Assembly: GCA_947561585.1 (NCBI GenBank)
Contig: CANNZV010000343.1
Coordinates: 62,001-126,000, forward strand
DNA: 64,000 nucleotides
Reading direction: 5' to 3'
Source: Caprella mutica
Lineage: Eukaryota; Arthropoda; Malacostraca; Amphipoda; Caprellidae
Positions 1 to 10,165 of the stretch are shown one piece after another (position 1 is the first letter of the stretch; the number at the start of each line of letters is the position of its first letter). Below the pieces are notes generated by a model. That model did no database searches, was not told where the DNA came from, and worked only from the letters and a program-made list of their open reading frames with translations. Made by a program: the position numbers and the translations under genes.

Positions 1-1020
1 TTGAAATATACTAACCTAAAGTCGTATTTCGAGTTTTTTGAGACACCCTGTATATTTGAATAAATGCTCATAATATGAGTATCTTGCATTTTATCACATT
101 CTTTTTTCTATAATCATATGTAATTATGTTGAAAAAAGTAAAAGTCAGGAAAAGACAGCTTCCAAAACGGTTTGAAAATATAATTATTAATATTTTTTCA
201 TGAGGACTGGCGCACATGGACCAGTCCCTAGGTTACTAGGGATAACTGTTTAAAGTTACCTACATTTTGCATGCAGTGATTGTTGCGAACTTGCAATCAT
301 CGCAACAATCGCTGCATGCTAAATGTCGTTTTAAGCTACTCACTCTGTAATGAAAATATATTTTAACACATGATCACCTTCAGTCATTGATTGCTGATTA
401 AAATTCATAGGTCTAACCTCTAAGGTATGCACCTTCCCTGCAGAAATATACCAAATTCCCCCTGATTCTAAACTCCAGAGTTTTCAAATTGAGGTACAGC
501 CCAGCTGGCTGTCTGCAAAAGATGAGTGATGAAGTATATCCGGCAACTGTAGAGGCCTTGAAATTTGCCTTCTGAAGTATCCGTAGATAATTTTCCAATT
601 AATTCCTGTGTTTAAATGTAATTATTACAAATATGGAACATTTTTTGAAGATTCTCAGTACACCAGTCTGTGTCTGGGGCACAAAATTTCACCAACTTTT
701 TAAAAAAGCTGAAAAAATCCACCATAAATTTCCAGTAGTTTGGTTAATCCACCAACGTTTTACCCATTTTTCTATCAAAAATTAATGGTAACATAGGAAT
801 AAATAACAAAAATCCATCGACTTTGCCAGAATATTATTTTCAATTGAACAATAATTGGAATAAGAATATAATTTTTATGAATCATAGATACCACAATGAA
901 GGATTTAAGCAGATGTTTTTCCCCCATCTTTTTACTAGGTACTCATTCTTCACAAATTCAAATGGATCACTTTTTTATCAATTCTTTCAATTAACAAGAT
1001 ATGCAAAATTAATGTATAAT
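1..1020. repeat. Intergenic repeat debris
   Basis: No gene is supported. Positions 44-56 read GACACCCTGTATA, which looks like the terminus of a Tc1/mariner-type element lying mostly outside the window. Positions 270-325 form a short inverted repeat around TTGTTGCGA / TCGCAACAA. Positions about 660-850 are a copy of the dispersed repeat (family B) that begins CCAGTCTG and contains the core AATTAATGGTAACATAGG; other copies lie near 5885, 6310, 6720-6960 (inverted), 37030, 47590 and 49430. The short open frames here have no recognisable product. Confidence 0.6.
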
Positions 1021-1488
1021 TGTCACGCGCGTTTGAGTCATCTGCAATATCGACCAATTTCGCTGCGCAATCTATTGATCAATAGTTTGCGCAGCAATCA
1101 ATCGATAGCGCAAGTATCAATCGATTGCTACGCGTTCGAATGATATGATTTTTTTAGTTTGTACATCAAATCGGCACATTTTATCACGGATATCAATCGA
1201 TAACGCAACCATCGATCAATTTCTGCGTGTTCGAACGATACTGATTTTCTTAGTCTATGCATTTAATTAATAGTTTTTTTTTAATGGGAAAATAGTTTTA
1301 AATACTTTTTTATATTTAATAAGGCAACCATCAGTCGATTGTTGCGTGTTTGAATGATGTGGATTTTGTTAGTTTATGCATCTAATTGTTTCATTTCATA
1401 TAGCAGCAACTCTCATCTCACTACCCGATCATCTCACTTCCCGATCATCTCACTTCTCTCATCCCCTTCCCTTACTAATATAATGATA

Positions 1489-2279
1489 CAAGGTGACACA
1501 AAAAAAAGAGGGATGAAAGTTAACGCTTATATCTCAAAAAGTAGTACACTTAGAAAAATGAAAAAAAGATAGGGTATATCTTCAAGATTTGTTTAATATA
1601 TAACAAATGCTCAAAATGTGCTCCCTGCTGCTCACTACACAAATTTATATGTTTCTCAAAATTCGCTATCACCGCACCTAGGATATCTTGATTCATTGAT
1701 GAAATATTTTTTTTAGAAAGTATCCTTCAGGTTTCCAATAGTATCTGGCTTTGCTCTGAAAACATTTTCCTTTACATACCCCTAAAGAAAAAAATTCAAA
1801 GAAGTCAAACCAGGAGACCTGGCTGGCCAAGGGAATTCCATACGATGAGAGATGTCGTGGGTACCACAACGACTTGTTAGTCAATTTTGTTCTGGCAATT
1901 AGGTCTGAGTTGTTGCTTCGTCTTGTTGAACCCAATGGTCAGGGTGAATGTCGCCTGTTTAAATAATATTTAATGTTTCAATATATATATCAGATGTAAC
2001 TGTGCGTGCATTTCTGTCAGGATATTAAAACAAATATGGACCAAAATCTCGGCTAGAGCTAAGGCCGCACCAGAGGGGTACATTAGGCGAGTGTAGAGGT
2101 TTCTCGAAAAAATCTGTCAGGCTTTGTTGATCCACATGCAGAAATATTGAGCATTTGTTATAGACCTAATAAATCTTGAAGATATACCCTATCTTTTGGT
2201 TTTTGTTTCATTTTTCTAAGTGTACTACTTTTTGAGTTAAAAGTGTTTACTTTCATCCCTCTTTTTTTGTGTCACGCTG
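1489..2279 (-). mobile_element. Nested Tc1/mariner-type element, decayed
   Basis: The terminal inverted repeats are CAAGGTGACACAAAAAAA on the left and, on the minus strand from the right, CAGCGTGACACAAAAAAA. Both ends are flanked by TA (1487-1488 and 2280-2281). The similarity between the arms runs inward for more than 100 bases through AAAAAGTAGTACACTTAG and GATAGGGTATATCTTCAAG. TA duplication and GGTGNCACAAA-like ends are characteristic of the IS630-Tc1-mariner superfamily. It carries a transposase remnant (next entry) and is itself inserted in the 1021-3040 element, so it is the younger of the two. Confidence 0.8.
1600..1960 (-). pseudogene. Transposase C-terminal remnant (IS630-Tc1-mariner type)
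   Basis: On the minus strand one frame gives FPWPARSPGLTSLNFFL, then an in-frame TAG, then GYVKENVF. This matches the conserved block around the last catalytic acidic residue of mariner-type DDE transposases (generic form W-P-x-R-S-P-D-L-T-x-L-D-F-F-L-W-G-Y). The stop sits where Trp is expected and the usual catalytic Asp after SP is Gly. Further downstream another frame gives CSEQQGAHFEHLL, resembling the typical C-terminal C-x-x-x-G-G-H-F-E-H motif. Several frames must be combined, so the gene is dead. Upstream domains are not visible. Assignment to the superfamily is firm; the exact clade is not. Confidence 0.75.
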
Positions 2280-3040
2280 TATTAGTGCAGATCATCCTAT
2301 GTGTGATATCGAGGGCCCATAGAATTTAATTTTTAAATTGATCTTCATTGTTTATAAATTGAACTTGAAATATTTTAAATTTTAGTTGAACTATTATAAA
2401 TAAAACTTAAATTGTTTCAAATAATGTTAAATAAATAAATAATATTATTTCAGTAACTGTACAGTGAGTGTACACCAGAGAGACCGTCGCACAGACATCT
2501 TGAAATATATGTGCTTTTCTACGGACCTGTTTTACTCCAAACACGGCTTCGACAGAAACGCAACAATCGACTGATGGTTTCTCTATTAAATGTAACAATT
2601 AAGATGCATAAACTAACAAATCCATATCATTCAAACGCACAACAATCGATTGATGGTTGCTCTATTAAATGTAATAATTAGATACATAAATTAACAAATT
2701 TTCATATCATTCAAACACGTAACAATCGATTGATGGTTGCCTTATTAAATATAAAAAAATTGTTTGAAAAGACAAAAAAATTCCACTAAAATCAAAACAA
2801 TTAATTAAATGCATGAAATAAGAAAATTATTATTCGAACGCGCAGAAAAGGATCGATGGTTGCGCTATCGATTGATATCTGCGATTAAATGTGCAAATTT
2901 GATGTACAAACTAAAAAAAATCATATCATATCATTTGATCAATGGTTGCGCTATCGATCGATGGCTGCGCACAAACTATTGATCAATAGATTGCGCAGCG
3001 GAATCGGTCAATATTGCAGATCACTCAAGCGCTCGTGACA

Positions 3041-3489
3041 TAATCATTAATATTATCATTTATAAGTTTATATATTTATAAAATACTAAAACAAATCTTT
3101 TATAAAACTAAAATAAAGTTTTCAGGTCTGTTATCTTTACCAGCTTCATTTCTGGTCTGTTAACTTTACTTGGACTGTTTCTGGTCCATTAACTTTACTT
3201 GGACTGTTACTTGCTCCATAATCTTTACCATGAACAGAATAAGATATCTCTACGAACACTATACTAATTTCTGCAGACTGTTACAACTGCACCCTTACAG
3301 GCCTTACTCGCTCCAGACTGCAAAGCATGCACAATCAGTCTCTAGATATTTAATTTTGGGGCAATTTCTCTCCAAAGATTTTCCATTTTCTCTCCAAAAT
3401 GGCCAAAAATCTCGAAATTCTCTCCACTAATTACATGTAAACATAGGGATTAATTAGAAAATTGTCGCCGGTTAATTGCTGGCTATAAG
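3041..3489. repeat. Dispersed hAT-MITE-like repeat
   Basis: Positions about 3290-3470 are an inverted copy of 6540-6710. Both contain the words AATTTCTCTCCAAAGATTTTCC or its complement in part, ATTTTGGGGCAATTTCTCT, and the core ACATGTAAACATAGG. A CAGACTG-type boundary is near 3275-3327. The first bases (3060-3270) are AT-rich, with an imperfect repeat of a phrase ending TTAACTTTACTTGGACTGTT. No gene is visible. Confidence 0.55.
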
Positions 3490-4500
3490 ATGTTTATGGG
3501 ATTATTGAAAGAGAAATGGAGTGAGCAAAGGATGTTGGATGAGAGTGTGGAGTCTGCAAGCAGGGTTTACGGAGGGAAGAAGGATGGAAGAAAATCTGTT
3601 CCTGTTGAGGGCAAGTGTGGAGGAGAGCTATAGGAAGAAGGAGGCATTGGTGGTAGTAGCGGTAGACTTTGCGAAGGCATTCGATAGTGTTGATAGGGGG
3701 ACGCTGATGGGGGCTCTTATGTACTATAAGTGTGACCCAAGGATGATTAGTGTGGTGGTAAATTTGTACCAGGGAAGTAGGACTGAGATCTGGAGGGAGG
3801 GAAAGCTGTTGGGGGAAACGGAAGTTGGAACAGGCAAGGTTGCACGGGTTCTCCGCATCAATTTGTAATGGTTGTGGGAATGATAATTGAGAAGCTGTTG
3901 AGGAGTGGTATGGGATACAGAAGGGGAGGAGTCAGAGTGCCAGTTCTTTTCTATGCGGATGATGGTCTGCTGCTGGGAAGGAGTGTTGAGGAGGCAGGGA
4001 GAATGATTGGAGCGCTGGAGGAGGGAGCGGAGAGCTGTGGACTGCAAATCAATAGGGAGAAGAGCATGTGCATGGTTTTCGATGGGGGAGAAGGAGGAGA
4101 GGTTGAGGTGGGGGGTATCAGATGTGTGGGGGAGATGAGGTACCTTGGTGTGTTGATGACGGCAAAGAGAGATTGTTTTGGTGAGTGCAAGAAGGAGAGG
4201 ATTTGGAAAGCTGAGAGCCAGCTCATGAGAGGATGGCAAATCTGACATATTCGGTCGTGGGGAGGTCGTGCGATAGGTTGCTTGTTGGGAAGACTTTTTG
4301 GAAGGAGGTGGTGCTACCTAGTGTCCTGAGTGCAGGTGGAGTACTGGTGTGAAGCAAGGGGGAGAAAGTAAGGATGCAGAGAATTGAGAATGGAGTGTGG
4401 AGGAAGGTTGGTTATGGCTGCACCCTCGTGGACTCCCATTGTGACTCTTCAAGGAGAAGTGGGATGTTCCTCAGTGCTCGCCAGAGATATGAAGAAGAAG
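3490..4500 (+). pseudogene. Non-LTR (LINE) reverse transcriptase remnant
   Basis: Two adjacent frames together cover a reverse transcriptase palm and fingers region. The first frame (about 3521-3835) shows QAGFTEGRRMEENLF followed by VDFAKAFDSVDR, which contains the first catalytic Asp. The second frame (from about 3830 to 4245) contains RQGCTGSP and then FYADDGLLL, the YADD active-site motif, followed by GLQINREKS and RYLGV blocks typical of LINE RTs. The frame changes between residues of the same conserved block near 3826-3835, so this is a +1 type frameshift, not an intron. Downstream to about 4500 there is C-terminal LINE-like sequence (KTFWKEVVLPS) with further frame breaks and a stop. 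Base composition here is G-rich on the plus strand, unlike the AT-rich surroundings. No endonuclease domain is seen. Family and frameshift are clear; the LINE clade is not assigned. Confidence 0.9.
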
Positions 4501-4611
4501 TTATCCATTAATTTTACATATTTTATTAATTGAAGGAATTGATAAAAAACGTGATCCATTTTGAAGTTGTGAAGAAAGAGGGGTACTTAGAATCACCGAA
4601 ACGGACCGATT

Positions 4612-5067
4612 CAGGACCAAAACGGACCGATTAGGGTCCAAAACGGACAGATTGGGTCCAAAACGGACAGATTGGGGTCCAAAATGGACAGATTGGGGTC
4701 CAAGACGGACAGATTGGGGTCCAAGACGGACAGATTGGGGTCCAAAACGGACAGATTGGGGTCCAAAACGGACAGATTGGGGTCCAAAACGGACAGATTG
4801 GGGTCCAAAACGGACAGATTGGGGTCCAAAACGGACAGATTGGGGTCCAAAACGGACAGATTGGGGTCCAAAACGGACAGATTGGGGTCCAAAACGGACA
4901 GATTGGGGTCCAAAACAGACAGATTGGGGTCCAAAACAGACAGATTGGGGTCCAAAACAGACAGATTGGGGTCCAAAACAGACAGATTGGGGTCCAAAAC
5001 GGACAGATTGGGGTCCAAAACGGACAGATTGGGGTCCAAAACGGACAGATTGGGGTCCAAAACGGAC
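4612..5067. repeat. 21-bp tandem array (about 20 copies)
   Basis: The unit is GGTCCAAAACGGACAGATTGG (21 positions counting one variable G), nearly perfect in the middle, with AAAACAGAC variants in four consecutive copies (about 4910-4990) and degenerate copies at the left edge that merge into the TIR. Because 21 is divisible by 3 and the unit has no stop in several frames, long open frames appear on both strands. They are artefacts of the array, not genes. Confidence 0.95.
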
Positions 5068-5292
5068 CAATAACTTTGGTTCTATTAAAAAATTTTGAGT
5101 GGAGGGGACCTTTGAAATATTTTTTGAAGAATAATTTCCAGCTTATAGGATATGAGCATTCAAAGTAGCTATTGTTTTTTTTTCAACATTAGTAGGTAGC
5201 TATTATCAGTTAAATAACTCATTCTAAATATTATTATTTTTCTCCAATGTATAGTACTAACTATTTAAATGTTTTTTTATGAACTACTTAGC

Positions 5293-5559
5293 CCATGTTT
5301 CCAAGCGTGGCAGGAAAGTCGTCAGTTTGATGAGAAAATGGATCAAGGTCGCCACATTTAAGATAGTTTAAAGGAGAAATTTGACTTCCTAGTGAAGAGG
5401 CTACACTTGAAAACATCATTATGCTTCATGTCTGATGCATGTGAATCTCTTTAGACTATTTTAGGTGAGGTTTACTTGATATTTACATGTTTACCAACTT
5501 ATTTAACCCCTCAAAAGTCGCCAATATACTGGCGACTTTGTCTATACTTTAAAACATGG
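5293..5559. mobile_element. hAT-type MITE, family 1, copy 1
   Basis: Ends are CCATGTTTCCAAGCGTGG and, on the minus strand from the right, CCATGTTTTAAAGTATAG. The flanking octamers are TACTTAGC (5285-5292) and TACTAAGC (5560-5567), an 8-bp duplication with one mismatch. An internal motif GTCGCCAATATACTGGCGAC lies next to the right end. Two other copies with 8-bp duplications are at 5819-6509 and 37922-38194. TIRs starting C(C)A plus 8-bp duplications point to hAT. Confidence 0.85.
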
Positions 5560-5818
5560 TACTAAGCTCCGTTTCGGCCCGATTAGATACGGGTTGGTCC
5601 CCATTCGGTCCGTTTTGGTCGCCAATTGGTCCGTTTTGGTACTCAATCGGACCATTTCGGTGATTCTAATTTCTATACACCGAAGAAAGAGTATTAAAAG
5701 ATGGAAAAAACTTATGCTCAAATCCTTTAATGTGGCCAGTCTGCAAAAGATGCATGAAGTTGTGAATTTTATCCAGCGACTATAGAGGCCTTAATTCAGA
5801 ATTCTTGAAATTGGTCTC

Positions 5819-6509
5819 CCATATTTCAATGTATGGCAGGAAAGTCGCCAATTTAGCCAGAAAATGGATCCAGGTCGCCACATTCCAGTCTGTATTTGGT
5901 GCACAAAATTCCACTGACTTTTTGAAAAAGCTGAAAAAATCCACCATAAATTTCCAGTAATTTGGCTAATCCACCAACATTTTACTCATTTTTCACCGAA
6001 AATTAATGGTAACATAGGAATAAATAGCTAAAAATCCACCGACTTTGCCAGAATATAATTTTCAAAGGGAAAACAAAATACAGTCTGGCCAGACTGCAGG
6101 AACTGGTAAGTGTTTTCCAAAAAATCCTCTAATTTGGTTTCTGTTCTCACTTCTCAGTAAAATACATGTAAATATAGGAGAAAATTATGGATTGTTCGCA
6201 CAGAAAATGTTAAAAATATCCCATATTCTGCAGATTGGAGATACTTTAATGAAGAAATTTAACTTCCTAGTGAAGATTTTACACTTGAAAATATCTTCAT
6301 GCATATTGTCTGATGCCAGTCTGTATTTGGTGCACAAAATCCCACTGACTTTTTAAAAAAGCTGAAAAAATCCACCATAAATTACAAGTAATTTGGCTGA
6401 TCCACCTATATTTTCCCCATTTTTCCACTGAAAATTAATGGTAACATATTTATTTAATAGTCGCCAATATACTGGCGAGTGGCGACTTTGTTCATACTTT
6501 GAAACATGG
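5819..6509. mobile_element. hAT-type MITE, family 1, copy 2, with nested repeat
   Basis: The left end CCATATTTCAATGTATGG and right end CTTTGAAACATGG are flanked by the perfect octamer TTGGTCTC (5811-5818 and 6510-6517). The element is 691 bp where its sisters are about 270 bp, because other repeats are nested inside: family B sequence (CCAGTCTGTATTTGG onward) enters near 5885 and a CAGACTGCAGGAACTGG element near 6090-6235. The sister sequence resumes about 6450 at AGTCGCCAATATACTGGCG. Confidence 0.85.
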
Positions 6510-6516
6510 TTGGTCT

Positions 6517-6965
6517 CCTGAATTATCCGGCACTGGCGAAAATTCTCTAATTAATTCCTAAGTTTACATGTAATTATTGGAGAGTATTTTGAGATTTTTG
6601 GCCATTTTGGAGAGAAATTTGAAAATCTTTAGAGAGAAATTGCCCCAAAAATTAAATATCCAGAGACTGATTGTGCATGCTTTGCTGCCTTTACAGACTG
6701 GTAATGTGGTATCTATCCAGACAGTATTTCATGGTAAATTCCACCGACTTGTGGCTGGAATTTTTCTCCATTGAAAATAATATTCTGGCAAAGTCGGTGG
6801 AATTTTAGCTATTTATTCCTATGTTACCATTAATTTTCGGTGGCTAAATGGGGAAAATGTTGGTGGATCAGCCAAATTCCTGGAATTTTATGGTGGATTA
6901 AACTGGATTTTTTCACCTTTTTCAAAAAGCCAATGGGATTTTGTGCACCAAATACAGACTGGGTA
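6517..6965. repeat. Inverted copies of dispersed repeats
   Basis: Positions 6540-6710 are the inverted partner of 3290-3470. Positions about 6720-6960 are an inverted copy of family B, containing TTCCTATGTTACCATTAAT and ending CAAATACAGACTGG. The open frame at 6577-6774 lies entirely inside these repeats and is not considered a gene. Confidence 0.6.
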
Positions 6966-8693
6966 GGGTGATTGTGCCATTAATCGGTCACTTAAGGATA
7001 AATTACAAACAAATACCAATAACAAGTCACATATAAACGCTACAGACGCGATGCAACTATCATTAGAAAGCTGGAATTTTTATCTTTCCAATCGCTTTAC
7101 ACATAAACACATTTATGTTTTTACTTATGTAATTAAAAGTAAAAATGTCCCATTAGTCTAAAATGCTAGTAATCGTCATAGCAATATCTATGTTCGGTCA
7201 CTTCCAATTCTATTATCGTCAGGTGGCCAATCATAAGGAACTAATGTTAGTCATACTTGTTGATTAGTGACTGATTAATATAATAGTATATAGTATAATT
7301 AGTCTCCCGCTTCTAATTACTAGTAATAAATTTAGTCATACCTAATATCTATATTATACAATCAATGTGTATTTTTTTTATTAATGTAATTCCTACTGTA
7401 GCTACTAAGTAATAGTAAGTATTATGTTTATATTATTATTATCTACCCATACACACAATCAAACACTTCGTCAATAGTTAAAAATACTTTAGATTTTAGT
7501 GTTATCATTTCATTCAAAAGTTTGAACATGTTATACATTGTTGTTTTTTCTTACACCAGAATTGAAAACTAAGTTATTTTACATAAATGTGATTATTTAT
7601 TTACATAAGCTGAAGCTCCTACAACTGCTACCTTCTACATGCAAGAGGAAATAATTACCCGCTTTAAGAATCAACGGCTACTTTAAATTATAATGTTAAC
7701 CATATATTTGATTCGTCTGCAAAGTATACATAGATTATATTCATATGTTTTAAAATTGACAATCGATGCTTAATTTATTCATTAATTAGTTATCCAGCCA
7801 GCAGCCTATATACATTTTCTTTGATTAGAATAGTTCTGAAAAAAAGGGGTAACTATTATAAATAAAAGCAAGCCGTAATTGTCATACGCATTTCATGTCT
7901 ATTTAGTTGCAGATATCTTAGCCTTATTATAATGCTAACTATAAGTCTATAACACATTTTATTTACTGATAAAAATTATTTTGAAATTTCTTTACCTCAA
8001 CAATTAGGTAAATTTGCATTGAAATAGTACAAAAGCTAGGTTCCTAAGTAATTTTTGGCCCCTAAATAGCTGTTGCTTTGTTTAAGTTTGAACGGGACAT
8101 AATTCGAATGTCTCCTGAAAAAAATAAATGCCGTTATATATACCGTCTAAATTCCCTTTGGTTTGCCCTCTTCCACTATTGTGATGTAGATTCAACCATT
8201 CTTTGTCATTATCAATGACGTTACAACCTGGAGTGGAAGTCCTGTTTTCTGTTGATTCTAAATCCTTCTGATTGAATTTTACGTATTTTGGTTATTGACA
8301 AACGCCATATATAATTCACACGTGACACTATATAAGTGGGTATGATTATGTAAAATATTTATATATTTAATGTTAAAGTAATCATGTCTTGTTATCATAT
8401 GTAATAACATATTTTATTCTGAAAATATACAAGCGTAACTATCTCAAAATTTATTCAATAATGTTATCAGTCAATGTAACGATCTAAATTAATGAGTAAA
8501 AATAGCAGTTTGTTATCGGACGCATGACGGGAAGTTTTTCCATTAATCGTCAGGGTGGACGGATGGATTCTAAGTTTAATCGGCCAGTCTGTCCGAACAT
8601 TAAAATAAGATGTTCTGATAATCTAGTGATCGGACCACCATTTTAAATAAAAAGTAAGCATTTATTTGCTTAGATTTCAATACGCACTGATAC

Positions 8694-8948
8694 CAGAGTG
8701 GAATAATAACTCATTTCAGATTGATTAGTAACTCTGTTAGGAATTTAGAATGAACAAAAATTACTCAATTTAACCCTAAAAAATGCAGAAATCAGTAAAT
8801 TATTTTATAAATTTCAACTCCGCAGTGAAAACTAATATAAAATAAGTCATTTATGATTCACAATTGGGCTTGTAGTGATGATAAACATCACTAATGGGAA
8901 TGCATGAAGTTAGGAGTAACTCTGTTAGAATTTATGTTTTCCAGTCTG
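8694..8948. repeat. Direct duplicate, copy 1 (partner 9630-9885)
   Basis: About 255 bases recur almost unchanged 936 bases downstream, beginning GAGTGGAATAATAACTCATT and ending TATGTTTTCCAGTCTGG. The two ends share an inverted TAACTCTGTTAG-type word. A diverged relative starts near 48,140 (GATTGACTAGTAACTCTGTT). It is a non-coding mobile-type repeat. Confidence 0.85.
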
Positions 8949-9084
8949 GCACTGATAGATCGTGAATTGTACATCTAGAAAAACATACACCTGGTACATT
9001 AAAAGCTACTGAAACACACGCAGGAGTTTCAAAGAGGAACCATTCTCTTACGAAAAATACAACGAACTGACCGATAACTTGACA

Positions 9085-9229
9085 CCAGACTGCAGGAACT
9101 GGTAAACTGTTCTCCAAGAAATCCTCAATTTTTGCCTTTTATTCACATTACAAATAATGTAAATATAGGAGGAAATTAAGGTTTGTTCGCACAGAAAATG
9201 TTAAAAATGTCCCATGTTCTGCAGACTGG
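9085..9229. mobile_element. hAT-type MITE with CAGACTG ends
   Basis: The 145-bp element runs from CCAGACTGCAGGAACTGG to TTCTGCAGACTGG and is flanked by the perfect octamer ACTTGACA (9077-9084 and 9230-9237). The inverted ends share CCAG(A/T)CTGCAG. Relatives occur at about 6082-6235, 24,533-24,665 (inverted) and 48,541-48,912. This copy is the one that identifies the CAGTCTG-type repeats of this window as hAT-like, through its 8-bp duplication. Confidence 0.88.
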
Positions 9230-9349
9230 ACTTGACATCCCGACAATGATTGGAAGCTACCTGTTAATTTGTGTGGTTGAATGCTTAGAAAGAATTACTA
9301 ATCAATTATAGTGGTTAATTCTTTAATAATTTAGTATGTATGCCAGTCC

Positions 9350-10062
9350 AGTCTGCAGAATGTGTCTCTTCTCCCGGAGAGACTTTAATTTGAGAGAGAG
9401 CTACTCTCTGACTCTCAGCAGCAGATTCAGAATCTCCCGCAGCTAAATTAATGGTGACATAGGAATTAATTTAAAATCTCCCGCAGCTAAATTAATGGTA
9501 ACATAGGAATTAATTCAAGATCTCCCGCAGAGATCTCAAATTTCTAAAATTCAATCAAAAACTCCCGCAGAGAATCTTGGAAAAATGTTCCATATTCTGC
9601 AGACTGGCTAAATTAGTGGTAAGTTGGCCAGAGTGGAATAATAACTCATTTCAGATTGACTAGTAACTCTGTTAGGAATTTAGAATGAACAAAAATTACT
9701 CATTTTAACCCTAAAAAATGCAGAAATCAGTAAATTATTTAATAAATTTCAACTCCGCAGTGAAAACTAATGTAAAATAAGTCATTTAAGCTTCACAATT
9801 GGACTTGTTGTGATGATAAACATCACTGATAGGAATGCATGAAGTTAGGAGTAACTCTGTTAGAATTTATGTTTTCCAGTCTGGTAAGTTGGTAACATAA
9901 GAATTAATTCAAGATCTCCCGCAGCTAAATTAATGGTAACATAAGATTTAATTCAAGATCTCCCGCAGAGATCTCCAATTTCTAAAATTCAATTAAAAAC
10001 TCCCGCAGACGCAGAGAGTCTTGGAAAAATGTTCCATATTCTGCTGATTTCTGCAGACTGGG
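9350..10062. repeat. Cluster of CCAGTCTG-ended repeats
   Basis: The stretch holds several overlapping modules: CCAGTCTGCAGAATGTGTC at 9351, repeated phrases ATCTCCCGCAG and CTAAATTAATGGTAACATAGG near 9440-9600 and again 9900-10,030, and the second copy (9630-9885) of the 255-base duplicate. Both sub-blocks end with CATATTCTGCAGACTGG-like sequence (9590-9607) or a variant of it (10,035-10,060). It looks like one element that acquired another copy in its middle. Confidence 0.6.
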
Positions 10063-10165
10063 TATGCCTCTATTCCTTCATAAATTCCCTATATAGAAAA
10101 TTATACTCAATGTGTCTGCTATTCCGATTACTAGAGGTATGCCGATTACTGGCACAAACACCCTA

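Larger units (their letters stand above)
1021..3040. mobile_element. 2-kb DNA element with long TIRs and TAAT duplication
   Basis: The left end begins TGTCACGCGCGTTTGAGT and the right end, read on the minus strand, begins TGTCACGAGCGCTTGAGT. Similarity between the two arms continues for about 300 bases with substitutions, using the words CAATCTATTGATCAATAG and TCAATCGATAGCGCAA on both sides. The tetranucleotide TAAT directly flanks both ends (1017-1020 and 3041-3044), as expected of a target-site duplication. No transposase of its own is visible. The middle is occupied by a separate nested element (1489-2279). The superfamily is not assigned; long TIRs with a 4-bp duplication are only a weak pointer. 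Confidence 0.75.
4590..5666. mobile_element. Foldback-like TA-flanked element with an internal 21-bp array
   Basis: The left end reads GAATCACCGAAACGGACC and the right end, on the minus strand, GAATCACCGAAATGGTCC. TA flanks both ends (4588-4589 and 5667-5668). The left arm expands directly into the 21-bp tandem array. The right arm keeps only about three irregular versions of the same words (GGTCCGTTTTGGT). The centre also contains a complete hAT-type MITE at 5293-5559. No transposase is visible, so it would be non-autonomous. Confidence 0.75.
6966..10163. mobile_element. 3.2-kb TA-flanked TIR element, non-coding
   Basis: The left end is GGGTGATTGTGCCATTAATC and the right end on the minus strand is GGGTGTTTGTGCCAGTAATC, two mismatches in the first 20 positions, and both continue with GG. 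TA flanks both sides (6964-6965 and 10164-10165). The interior, about 69% A+T, has no open frame that resembles a transposase. It contains nested repeats at 8694-8948, 9085-9229, 9350-9610 and 9630-9885. The TA duplication suggests a Tc1/mariner-type mobiliser but no protein proves it. Apart from the nested repeats, I see nothing recognisable in 6990-8690. Confidence 0.7.

Noticed and set aside
4501..5098. Long open frames on both strands (133-189 residues of short repeats)
   Set aside because: They follow from a 21-bp period without stops; the frames exist on both strands and have no start context or splice signals.
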